Shown: positions 1-5,986, counted from the stretch's first letter. The stretch is 5,994 nt of DNA from Bacteroidales bacterium UBA2716 (GCA_002354005.1 DEKS01000158.1:1-5994); one strand, 5' to 3'. A program made the numbers and translations. The notes: a model not told the origin generated them from the sequence alone.

Positions 1-1004
1 TATCGGCCATACTGGAAATACAGGGCTTCCAGTTCCGGATTGGCTTCCCCTTCCGCGTAGCGCAGGAGCTGCCGGTCCGTGGGAAGCGCGCGGATGCTGT
101 CCGGCGTGGCGCCCAGGTTCAGCTGCACGCGGTCAAAAAGGGCCTTGTAGTCTTTTGTGTGGGCGTTTTCGAGCTGGCTCCAGCCTTTGGCGGCGGCCTG
201 TTGCGCCAGGCGGAGTGAAGCCTGCTTGTACTCCCGGCCTTCCAGCACGGGGTCTTTGTCAAAGCCGTTGAAACTGGTGCGGTTGGCTATTATTACCAGC
301 GCCTGCTTGGGACCGTCAATCACCAGGGCGTCGCCGCTGGCCCGTGCTTCCTCGCACAGGAGGGTGGTGCGGAAGTGGATGCCGTGCTCCGCGCTGTAGG
401 TGTAACCATCGGCAAGAAGGGCATGGCCGTCTGCCAGCAGGGTATGCGGCTGCGGGGAATGCAGGCGGAGGGTGGCCCGGATGGGGGCTTCGCTGCGCAG
501 GTGGAGTACAATGACGGAATCCGGAGCGCTCACCAGGTACTGGCAGGTGAAGGTTTTCCCGTCTCGGCGGTAGGAAACTTGTGCCTGCGCCCGGGAAAGG
601 TCCAGAGCGCGCTGGTAGTCTGTTATTTGCGCGCCTTCCGGGTAGCCGATTTCCAGGGAACCCAGCGGCTGGTAGCTGCTACTGTTCCGGCCTTGCAGGT
701 GCCGTTGCAGTTCATCGGCCCTGCGATAGTCCTCCTGCTCCAGGGCCTCGCGCACCAGGGGTAGCCAGGCGGCCGGGGCGGCGGTGTCCCGGAAGGGCTC
801 GCCGGTCCATAAAGTAATGTCGTTCAGGGAAATACGGTCTGTTTGCGTGCCGCCGTATACCATGGCACCCAGCTGCCCGTTTCCCAGCGGAAGAGCCTCT
901 TCAAAAAAAGCCGCCGGCTCTCCGTAATGCAACGAGAGCGACGGCCGGGGGGAGCAGGCCAGGGCCAGCATGCCTCCCAGAAGAAGCAGCCTATGGGCGT
1001 TCAT
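1..1004 (-). CDS. Glycoside hydrolase family 95 (alpha-L-fucosidase-like) lipoprotein, N-terminal part, cut by window edge
   Basis: The reading frame opens at an ATG at 1004 and stays open for 334 codons to the left edge, so the C-terminus is missing. Residues 1-17 form a lipoprotein signal peptide with lipobox LALAC (Cys17). GH95-type N-terminal signatures follow: LPLGNGQLGAMVYGG (38-52), ISLNDITLWTGEP (58-70) and SYQPLGSLEI (110-119). The last visible residues, LYFQYGRY, match the entry into the catalytic (alpha/alpha)6 barrel. Known GH95 enzymes hydrolyse terminal alpha-1,2-linked L-fucose, as on host mucin or milk glycans, by an inverting mechanism; a few members act on L-galactose. The catalytic acid and the Asn/Asp residues lie downstream of the window, so activity cannot be judged. 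The part seen is the N-terminal beta-sandwich domain of a protein usually around 750-850 residues. The start is 2 bp after the upp stop, which implies co-transcription. No Shine-Dalgarno is visible. Family call is strong; exact specificity is inference. Confidence 0.9.
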   Translation of the reverse strand, partial: MNAHRLLLLGGMLALACSPRPSLSLHYGEPAAFFEEALPLGNGQLGAMVYGGTQTDRISLNDITLWTGEPFRDTAAPAAWLPLVREALEQEDYRRADELQRHLQGRNSSSYQPLGSLEIGYPEGAQITDYQRALDLSRAQAQVSYRRDGKTFTCQYLVSAPDSVIVLHLRSEAPIRATLRLHSPQPHTLLADGHALLADGYTYSAEHGIHFRTTLLCEEARASGDALVIDGPKQALVIIANRTSFNGFDKDPVLEGREYKQASLRLAQQAAAKGWSQLENAHTKDYKALFDRVQLNLGATPDSIRALPTDRQLLRYAEGEANPELEALYFQYGR

Positions 1005-1006
1005 GT

Positions 1007-1636
1007 TTACTTGGTGCCGAAGATGCGGTCGCCGGCGTCTCCCAGGCCCGGAACAATGTAGGCGTTCTCGTTCAGGCGCTCATCTACCGCGGCAACGTAA
1101 ATATCCACATCCGGATGCTCCTGCTGGACTTTGGCGATACCTTCCGGTGCGGCCACCAGGCACATCAGGCGGATGTTCTTGCAGCCGCGCTCCTTGAGCA
1201 TGGCAATGCCGTCGCAGGCGCTGCCGCCGGTTGCCAGCATGGGATCCGTGAGGATAACCAGGCGGTCTTCGATGTCCTTGGGCAGTTTGCAGAAGTAAAC
1301 CACCGGTTTGTGCGTTTCCTCGTCCCGGTAAAGGCCAATGTGACCCACCTTGGCCACGGGCAGCAGGCTCAGCAGGCCGTCCACCATGCCCATACCGGCG
1401 CGCAGGATGGGGACGATGGCCAGCTTGCGGCCGCTCACGCGCTTGGCGACCATGGGGCAGATGGGCGTTTCGATGGTCACATCTTCCAGGGCGATGTCCC
1501 GGGTGAGCTCATATCCCATGAGCAGGGCAATTTCTTTCAGAAGTTCGCGGAAATCCTTGGAGCCGGTTTCCTTCATTCGCATGATCGTGAGCTTGTGCTG
1601 GACCATGGGGTGGTCGATAACGTGGAGTTGACTCAT
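1007..1636 (-). CDS. upp: Uracil phosphoribosyltransferase (UPRTase)
   Basis: This cytoplasmic pyrimidine-salvage enzyme converts uracil and PRPP to UMP and pyrophosphate. The 209-residue product has the normal length for bacterial Upp. The PRPP-binding loop DPMLATGGSA is at 131-140. PILRAGMGMVDG at 76-87 and the Gly-rich C-terminal uracil-recognition segment GLGDAGDRIFG at 197-207 are both intact. LYRDEETHKPVVYFCKLP (102-119) is the usual flexible-loop region. The N-terminus (HPMVQHKLTIMR) aligns in style with other Upp proteins, which supports the ATG at 1636. A Bacteroides-type promoter lies 25 bp upstream, giving a short A/T-rich leader without a Shine-Dalgarno. The gene is followed after only 2 bp by the GH95 gene and is divergent from the HAD phosphatase. 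No frameshift or missing key residue is apparent. Confidence 0.97.
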   Translation of the reverse strand: MSQLHVIDHPMVQHKLTIMRMKETGSKDFRELLKEIALLMGYELTRDIALEDVTIETPICPMVAKRVSGRKLAIVPILRAGMGMVDGLLSLLPVAKVGHIGLYRDEETHKPVVYFCKLPKDIEDRLVILTDPMLATGGSACDGIAMLKERGCKNIRLMCLVAAPEGIAKVQQEHPDVDIYVAAVDERLNENAYIVPGLGDAGDRIFGTK

Positions 1637-1660
1637 AGCAATTATAATGGTTCAAACGTT

Positions 1661-1692
1661 CAAAGTTACGGATTTGGGCCGACTTTCGCAAA
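1661..1692 (-). promoter_or_regulatory. Bacteroides-type promoter for upp and GH95
   Basis: Read on the minus strand, TTTG (1692-1689) is followed by a 20 bp spacer and TAACTTTG (1668-1661). This matches the Bacteroidota primary-sigma promoter consensus: -33 TTTG and -7 TAnnTTTG about 20 bp apart. The expected transcription start is near 1653-1657, giving a leader of roughly 17-21 nt before the upp ATG at 1636. Confidence 0.75.
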
Positions 1693-1708
1693 AGAAATGC
1701 TAACTTTG
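1673..1708 (+). promoter_or_regulatory. Probable promoter for the HAD phosphatase, with a weak -33 box
   Basis: TAACTTTG at 1701-1708 is a perfect -7 element (TAnnTTTG), identical to the upp one on the other strand. The nearest TTTG (1673-1676) is 24 bp upstream, longer than the usual spacing of about 20, so the -33 half is weak. It overlaps the upp promoter. The -7 box ends 5 bp before the ATG at 1714, so transcription should begin at or within a few bases of the start codon. Confidence 0.55.
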
Positions 1709-1713
1709 CGCCC

Positions 1714-2358
1714 ATGAAAAAACTTGTGATTCTGGATTTCGACGGCACCCTGGCCGACACCCGTGAACTGATTATCCGTACCAACGAGGAAGCCATGCGC
1801 CGCATGGGGTACCCTATAAAAGACGAGGAAACCATCGCCGCTACCATTGGCCTTATCCTGGAGGAGGGCCTGCTGCAGATGTATCCGGACCTGCCCAGGG
1901 AGACGCTGCCCGTTTGGGTGAAGACCTACCGGGAAATCTTTGAGGAACTGCGCACGCAGATTGTGCCGGCTGTCTTTCCCCAGGTGCGGGAAACGCTGGC
2001 GGCGCTGTCTGCGAAGGGTGTCACGCTCAGCGTGGCATCGTCCCGCAAATCCAACTCCCTGCACGGATTCCTGGAGAGCATGGGCCTGAGCCAATATATT
2101 ACGTATGTGCTTGGTGCCGATGATGTTATGCGTGCCAAACCGCATCCGGAACCGGTGCTCAAAACCCTTGAAGAACTGAACGTGCCGGCCACGGAGGCGC
2201 TGGTGGTGGGCGACATGCCCGTGGACATCCAAATGGGGCTGGGCGCGGGCGCCTGGACCTGCGGGGTTACGTACGGCAACTCCAACCGCGAGGCGCTGTT
2301 TGCCGCGGGTGCGCACCATGTCATCGACACGTTTGCCGAAATATTGCCGCTGGTTTAG
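1714..2358 (+). CDS. HAD-superfamily subfamily IA phosphatase, phosphoglycolate phosphatase-like
   Basis: This predicted cytoplasmic Mg-dependent phosphatase has 214 residues and all four HAD motifs. Motif I is DFDGTLADT at 8-16, with nucleophile Asp8 and acid/base Asp10. Motif II is Ser109 in LSVASS. Motif III is Lys142 in AKPHPEP. Motif IV is GDMPVD at 166-171, with Asp167 and Asp171. The helical cap between motifs I and II (about 17-80) is the type placed after motif I in Gph, PpaX and beta-phosphoglucomutase relatives. Length and motif spacing best fit phosphoglycolate phosphatase or pyrophosphatase PpaX, but HAD substrates cannot be read reliably from sequence, so no symbol is given. The start is fixed because motif I begins only eight residues in and the next Met is residue 28. 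The gene stands alone on the plus strand, divergent from upp and convergent with the DUF1232 gene; the two stop codons overlap. Confidence 0.93.
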   Translation: MKKLVILDFDGTLADTRELIIRTNEEAMRRMGYPIKDEETIAATIGLILEEGLLQMYPDLPRETLPVWVKTYREIFEELRTQIVPAVFPQVRETLAALSAKGVTLSVASSRKSNSLHGFLESMGLSQYITYVLGADDVMRAKPHPEPVLKTLEELNVPATEALVVGDMPVDIQMGLGAGAWTCGVTYGNSNREALFAAGAHHVIDTFAEILPLV

Positions 2359-2741
2359 CGGAGGTCGCCCAAATCCGGGTTGGAGAACCAATCCTGCAGT
2401 TTGAGCTGGGCCCGGGCCTTGATGTCCGGGGTGATGGCCGTGGCTACGTAGGTGACGGCGGCCACCAGGGCGGCCCAGTCGTCCACCATGCCGGTGAAAG
2501 GGAAGAAATCCGGAATCAGGTCTACCGGCAGGATAAAGTAGCCCAGGGCTCCGGCGATGATGGCCTTGTACCGGGCGGGCGTATTCTCGTCCGTGAAGGT
2601 ATAATACAGCACCAGGGCGTAGTAAATCATCTTGGAACCCACTTTGTAGGCCATCCGGCGCAGCTTTTTCCAAAAGTCCTTCTCGTTGAAGTTCTTCTTG
2701 TACTGCGTAAGTTCCTGGGTCGTGAATTCCTTATTTTCCAT
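2355..2741 (-). CDS. YkvA/DUF1232-family small membrane protein
   Basis: This 128-residue protein belongs to the DUF1232 (YkvA) family by the diagnostic run from Tyr68 to Asp88: YFILPVDLIPD, then FFPFTG, then a pair of Asp residues (87-88). Two hydrophobic helices flank this motif, at about 58-75 and 89-104, and suggest membrane association. The N-terminal 37 residues are Lys/Glu-rich and polar. The function of the family is not established. An in-frame TTG at 2745-2747 would add two residues; the ATG at 2741 is preferred as the ordinary start. The start overlaps the 3' end of the serine-hydrolase gene by 11 bp, which indicates translational coupling in the same transcript. At its other end the TAA (2355-2357) overlaps the TAG of the convergent phosphatase gene, leaving no room for a terminator between them. 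Confidence 0.9.
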   Translation of the reverse strand: MENKEFTTQELTQYKKNFNEKDFWKKLRRMAYKVGSKMIYYALVLYYTFTDENTPARYKAIIAGALGYFILPVDLIPDFFPFTGMVDDWAALVAAVTYVATAITPDIKARAQLKLQDWFSNPDLGDLR

Positions 2742-4059
2742 CGTCAATGGTGTCGATTATGTCCTTGAGCAGGGCGTTGAAGTCTATGCAGTGTTTGGGT
2801 GAGTAGCCCAGGACCACCACCACCAGGTCCTTGGACGGAATCATGTAAATCTGCTGGCCGTCGTGGCCGTTGCAGGAGAACATGTCTTCCGGTACGTCCG
2901 GGCACACGTTGCAGCGGTTGAGCCAGAAGAATGCGCCGTAGCGGCCCGCGCTGGCGGAGGCGGGCGTTACCGTGTAGTCCACCCAGCCTTCCGGCAGGAT
3001 GCGGTGGCCGCCAGCGCAGCCGTCGTCCAGGTACATCTGGCCAAAACGGGCGAAGTCCCGGGCGGTGGCGTACAGGTAGGAGGAGCCCACCGGGGTGCCG
3101 CTCATGTCCGGTTCAAAGATGGGGTTGTCGATGCGCAGCGGGCCAAAGAGGCGTTCCCGCTGGTAGGTGAGAAACGCCTGGTCGCTGGGGAACTTACTGC
3201 GGAGGTAGCGCATCACAATGTTGGTGGTGCCGCTGGAATAGTACCAGAAGGTGCCGGGGGCGTGCTCCAGCGGTTTGTTCAGGGCGTAGAGGCCCATGTC
3301 TTCCTCCCGGTGCAGCATGAGGTTCACGTCCGAGCGGTTGCCGTAGTCCTCGTTCCACCCCAGGCCGCTTTGCATCTGCAGGAGGTCGTTGATGGTGATG
3401 TTTTTGCGATCATCGCCCTGCCATTCGGGGATGTCCATGGGGGCGTACACGTTCACCAGGGAGTCGCCGGCCATGATGCCCACGAGGGCGCTGGTGAAGC
3501 TCTTGCCCATGCTCCAGCTCAGGAGCTTGGTCTCCGGTGTAATGCCTTTCCCGTAGCGTTCGGCCACGATTTTCCCCTTGTGCAGGACCACGAAGGCGAA
3601 GGGGTTGCCGTTGTAGGATTTGTCGTCCACAAAGGCCTTGGCAAGGGGCTCCAGGCGAGCGATTTCTGCCGAATCCCCTAGCTGGAGGGTTTCCTCATAG
3701 TCCGGTTCCTTGGGCAGCGGATAAGCCTGGGCCAGGAAGGCTTCCTTGTCCTTTCCCCGGAGCAGGGTGACGCCGTACCCTTCCCGGAAGGCGGCGGTGG
3801 AGCTGGCCCACAGGAAACGGCTCCTCACGGTCTTGTGCTCATAGTCCACCTTGTTTCGGGTGTACTTGATGAAGGAGAAATTCAGGTCCAACTGCTCTAC
3901 GTCCTGCGGGTTGCGTCCGGATACGAACACGGCCGACGCCAGGTTCTTGGCGGCATAGCCCGTAATGATGGGCATGAGGGTGTTCAAATAAAGGCATCCG
4001 CCCAAAAGGGCCAGGACGACGACGCACAGGAGCAGGCGTCCGACATTTCTTTTCTTCAT
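2731..4059 (-). CDS. Beta-lactamase-fold serine hydrolase (class C / 6-aminohexanoate-dimer hydrolase type), exported
   Basis: The 442-residue protein begins with a basic, hydrophobic segment (about 4-25) that ends in LLGGC (Cys22), so it is either a lipoprotein or held by an N-terminal anchor facing the periplasm. The catalytic domain of the penicillin-binding/class C beta-lactamase superfamily starts near 150. It has the SxxK motif SMGK (Ser183 nucleophile, Lys186), a Tyr motif YSS (274-276, after PG at 268-269) and HDG (399-401) in the place of the KTG/HxG box. ITINDLLQMQSGLGW (221-235) is a typical superfamily segment. Such proteins include esterases, peptidases and amide hydrolases; YxS instead of YxN resembles the NylB/EstB-like branch more than true beta-lactamases, so antibiotic resistance should not be assumed. 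Residues 30-150 are a less conserved N-terminal extension. Five Cys (348, 383, 386, 396, 424) sit in the C-terminal part. The start is 9 bp after the AsmA-like gene, and the 3' end overlaps the DUF1232 gene. Confidence 0.9.
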   Translation of the reverse strand: MKKRNVGRLLLCVVVLALLGGCLYLNTLMPIITGYAAKNLASAVFVSGRNPQDVEQLDLNFSFIKYTRNKVDYEHKTVRSRFLWASSTAAFREGYGVTLLRGKDKEAFLAQAYPLPKEPDYEETLQLGDSAEIARLEPLAKAFVDDKSYNGNPFAFVVLHKGKIVAERYGKGITPETKLLSWSMGKSFTSALVGIMAGDSLVNVYAPMDIPEWQGDDRKNITINDLLQMQSGLGWNEDYGNRSDVNLMLHREEDMGLYALNKPLEHAPGTFWYYSSGTTNIVMRYLRSKFPSDQAFLTYQRERLFGPLRIDNPIFEPDMSGTPVGSSYLYATARDFARFGQMYLDDGCAGGHRILPEGWVDYTVTPASASAGRYGAFFWLNRCNVCPDVPEDMFSCNGHDGQQIYMIPSKDLVVVVLGYSPKHCIDFNALLKDIIDTIDDGK

Positions 4060-4068
4060 ATTCTTGCG

Positions 4069-5670
4069 TCAGGGTTTTTGTTTTTTGGTTTGGTAGACTT
4101 TGCCGCCGGGGAGCAGGGTGTGGAGCATGCCGGTGGTAAGGCCCTGGACCAGGTAGGCCGGGTAGGGCTGCTTGGGGTTGCGCTCAAAAGTGGTCTGCAC
4201 CCGTTTGGGCTCTTTTCCGGGTACGGCGGGATTGGCTTTGGGCAGCATCAGGTTGGCCAGAAACGTGGCCAGGCCGCTGTTTTTCGCTACAAACTTGATG
4301 GGGGCGTTGGCATCGTCCCAGGCCTTCACTTTCAGGTTGTCGTATATCATGCAGAAGTTGGAGTTCATCCGTTCCTTGTCGCCTTTGAACGAGCAGTCTA
4401 TCTGCCGGAAATTGGCCTCGACGGTGGCCCCGAAGAGCGGCCGGGTGAAGGAATCCAGCTTGGAGGCTTTCAGCCCCAGGATTTTCATAGCTCCTTTGGT
4501 GGTCTCCCGTTTGTCGTTCTTGATGGAAACGTTCATGTTCACGCGGCTCTGGTTGGAACGCCCCACTTGCATGGCCAGCTCCATTACGTTGTCGGGCATG
4601 TTGCTCACGGACGCGATATCCAGGCATACCTCCTGCATGGGGAAGGCACCGCGGTTGATGTGGGTGGTTTCCCAAATGAAGGTGAACGTGTCCAGGCGGG
4701 CGTCCACATGCTTGATTTGCAGGGGCCAGCTCACCGCGTTGATGCCCTCCTGCATGGTGGCGTAGGGGACTGCCGGCGGGTAACGGTCGTCCTGGAAAAT
4801 GGTGGCTTCCGTTCCGGCAATGTGGATGTTGTCTATGTCCACGCGCTTGCCGTTGAGCATGCGGGGGATGTTGATGGCGCTGGTGGAGAGGGTGTCCAGC
4901 TTGACGTCGAACCACATGGCCGCCACCTTGCCCATGCGCTCCGCCACCTCTTCCTGCCGGACGCAGTTATACAGGTGCATGTCCTGTGCTTCAATGGGGC
5001 CGGCGTCGTAGGTGGCCAGATGACCCACCCGATAACGGGTAAGGCCCTGCGCGTCCGTGAAATCCAAGCTGTCCAGCGCCACGCGGTAGGTGCTGTCGTT
5101 GAATTCAAAAATGTTCTCCGGCAGGTTCATGGCAATCTCGCTCACGGAGAAGTTGATTTTCTGTGCCGAGACCCGGGTGGAATCCGCCTTACTGCGCAGC
5201 TGGACATTTCCGCCTTCAACTTTAAGCTCTCCAAGGGAGACTTTTTTTAGGAAGGATTCTTGTGGCCGGGTGGTGTCCGGTTCCTCTTTTTTGGGGGCTT
5301 TGAGGAGGATGCGAGCTACGGGCTCCCGGATGAGCAGGCGCTTGGCCCGGGCCTCGCCTTTGAATAGGCGGAACCAGCGCACGTGCTGCAGTTTGAGGGA
5401 TTGGATGTTTCCCTCAATGTCCGGCCCGGCGTCCGTGGTGTCCCGGAGGGTGAACGCCACGTCCCGGAGATGCACGTTGCCGGCCAGCAAGGAAAGATGG
5501 ACCCTGCTCACCTGCACCTCCGCACCAGGGATGGCGTTCAGGGCGCTCTTGAGCTGCTGCCTGGCCACCATATTAATGAGGAAGCCCACCCCCGCAAGGA
5601 TGACGGCGGTCCAAAGGAGTACCTTTCTTGTTTTCTTGTTAACCTTTTGCATGGTCGTTCGTTTTAACAT
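4069..5670 (-). CDS. AsmA/DUF748-like membrane-anchored periplasmic protein, function unknown
   Basis: The 533-residue protein has a basic N-terminus (KKTRK), one transmembrane helix at about 17-36 and a long mostly beta-rich, non-enzymatic-looking remainder predicted to lie in the periplasm. The stretch just after the helix (about 38-76), reading QLKSALNAIPGAEVQVSRVH and then LSLLAGNVHLRDVAF, is the pattern seen at the start of AsmA-like and DUF748 proteins: anchor, short helix, then alternating strands describing a 'gene-specific layer'. Large AsmA-like relatives are linked to lipid traffic or outer-membrane homeostasis; this short Bacteroidota form is uncharacterised and that role is only inference. 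No catalytic motif is seen. The C-terminus is Lys/Gln-rich. Two starts are possible, ATG 5670 and ATG 5652; the shorter form (527 residues, beginning MQKVNKK) keeps the whole membrane anchor. It is first in a tight unit with the serine hydrolase and DUF1232 genes. Confidence 0.75.
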   Translation of the reverse strand: MLKRTTMQKVNKKTRKVLLWTAVILAGVGFLINMVARQQLKSALNAIPGAEVQVSRVHLSLLAGNVHLRDVAFTLRDTTDAGPDIEGNIQSLKLQHVRWFRLFKGEARAKRLLIREPVARILLKAPKKEEPDTTRPQESFLKKVSLGELKVEGGNVQLRSKADSTRVSAQKINFSVSEIAMNLPENIFEFNDSTYRVALDSLDFTDAQGLTRYRVGHLATYDAGPIEAQDMHLYNCVRQEEVAERMGKVAAMWFDVKLDTLSTSAINIPRMLNGKRVDIDNIHIAGTEATIFQDDRYPPAVPYATMQEGINAVSWPLQIKHVDARLDTFTFIWETTHINRGAFPMQEVCLDIASVSNMPDNVMELAMQVGRSNQSRVNMNVSIKNDKRETTKGAMKILGLKASKLDSFTRPLFGATVEANFRQIDCSFKGDKERMNSNFCMIYDNLKVKAWDDANAPIKFVAKNSGLATFLANLMLPKANPAVPGKEPKRVQTTFERNPKQPYPAYLVQGLTTGMLHTLLPGGKVYQTKKQKP

Positions 5671-5671
5671 G

Positions 5672-5679
5672 CGAAGTTA
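5672..5679 (-). promoter_or_regulatory. Possible degenerate -7 element upstream of the three-gene envelope unit
   Basis: TAACTTCG on the minus strand differs by one base from the TAACTTTG octamer used twice elsewhere in the window. No TTTG is found about 20 bp upstream. It ends one base before the ATG at 5670, so if used it would favour translation from the ATG at 5652. Weak evidence. Confidence 0.2.
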
Positions 5680-5713
5680 ATAAAAAACCGCCTTGTTTCA
5701 TATATTATGTCCC

Positions 5714-5763
5714 CAAAGATTGTCCTGAGGGTCCAGTGAATGGACCTTGGCGCAAAGATGTCC
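5714..5763. repeat. Short direct repeat CAAAGAT(T)GTCC
   Basis: CAAAGATTGTCC (5714-5725) and CAAAGATGTCC (5753-5763) are the same motif with one extra T in the first copy. Each copy leads into or flanks a hairpin. On the minus strand both contain CTTTG preceded by AT, distantly like the TAnnTTTG promoter element, but neither has a proper partner box. Confidence 0.5.
5730..5746. repeat. Inverted repeat GGTCCA-5 nt-TGGACC
   Basis: Perfect 6 bp arms (5730-5735 and 5741-5746) enclose a five-base loop, so a small hairpin can form on either strand. No T-run follows it on either side, so it is not a standard terminator. Confidence 0.6.
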
Positions 5764-5779
5764 GGTCGGGGCCGGACAT
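5758..5779. repeat. Inverted repeat ATGTCCGG-6 nt-CCGGACAT
   Basis: Perfect 8 bp arms (5758-5765 and 5772-5779) enclose a G-rich six-base loop, making this the strongest hairpin in the region. There is no adjacent U-tract for an intrinsic terminator in either direction. It lies about 90 bp upstream of the AsmA-like start. Confidence 0.7.
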
Positions 5780-5821
5780 GACGGGTTGCATTGTTGTAAA
5801 CCTTGTCGTGATTGTGGCACC

Positions 5822-5856
5822 GCTGTCATCGTCCCACTTCTTGGACCCATGACAGC
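5822..5856. repeat. Two-step hairpin: GCTGTCAT / ATGACAGC with inner GTCC / GGAC
   Basis: Outer 8 bp arms are 5822-5829 and 5849-5856. Nested inside them, GTCC (5831-5834) pairs with GGAC (5843-5846), leaving an eight-base loop and small bulges. The nested pairing makes a folded RNA or a recombination/protein site more plausible than a chance single repeat. Confidence 0.6.
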
Positions 5857-5926
5857 ACTTTCACATTGATCCTTAGGGTGCCGATGGTATTACGGACTTC
5901 GATATTACCAAGACTACTTCTTATTT

Positions 5927-5986
5927 GCTGAGGAAAGCCCCGTTTTTGAGGATGATGGCAGTCTAGCTGGTATTCAATACCTCAGC
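5927..5986. repeat. Long-range inverted repeat GCTGAGG / CCTCAGC
   Basis: Seven-base arms at 5927-5933 and 5980-5986 enclose 46 bases. Outside the arms TTT faces GAAA, so pairing can extend with a one-base bulge. It overlaps the small palindrome at 5969-5981 by two bases, so the two could be alternative structures. Confidence 0.45.
5969..5981. repeat. Palindrome GGTATT-c-AATACC
   Basis: A perfect 6+1+6 palindrome, of the size of a dimeric regulator operator. A single base in the middle is too tight for an RNA hairpin without opening inner pairs, so as DNA it reads better as a protein-binding palindrome; no regulator is identifiable nearby. Confidence 0.45.

Noticed and set aside
375..764. 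Plus-strand open frames of up to 129 codons in the left 1 kb
   Set aside because: They are antisense to the GH95 frame, which is open throughout and carries family signatures.
1666..2673. 335-codon open frame on the minus strand
   Set aside because: It is antisense to the HAD phosphatase, which has all four catalytic motifs, and overlaps DUF1232 in another frame; the product is Arg/His/Gly-rich without recognisable motifs.
2863..3681. 272-codon open frame on the plus strand
   Set aside because: It is antisense to the catalytic domain of the serine hydrolase; low-complexity Val/Ala/His/Gly composition, no motifs.
2731..4059. True beta-lactamase (antibiotic resistance) reading of the serine hydrolase
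   Set aside because: The Tyr motif is YSS and the large N-terminal extension and anchor fit the broad esterase/amide-hydrolase branch better; the superfamily is mostly non-lactamase.
3835..5250. 471-codon open frame on the plus strand
   Set aside because: It lies antisense to the AsmA-like and serine-hydrolase genes and its product is a His/Gly/Val/Gln-rich sequence with no family pattern, as expected of a shadow frame in GC-rich coding DNA.
5758..5779. GC-rich hairpin as an intrinsic terminator
   Set aside because: No T-run follows the stem on either strand, and no gene ends nearby within the window.
5778..5852. 24-codon ATG-initiated hydrophobic ORF on the plus strand
   Set aside because: Very short, its ATG sits in a hairpin arm, no ribosome-binding or promoter signal, no recognisable family.
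5930..5945. Resemblance of GAGGAAAGCCCC to the conserved GAGGAAAGTCC segment of RNase P RNA
   Set aside because: Only this short stretch matches; the following expected GGGC and other conserved RNase P segments are not seen in the remaining bases of the window.
5829..5981. About 51 open codons on the minus strand, ending at a TGA at 5826-5828
   Set aside because: No start codon context, an upstream in-frame stop at 5982-5984, and no family match. An open run of this length is not unexpected by chance, and plus-strand frames here look equally protein-like.
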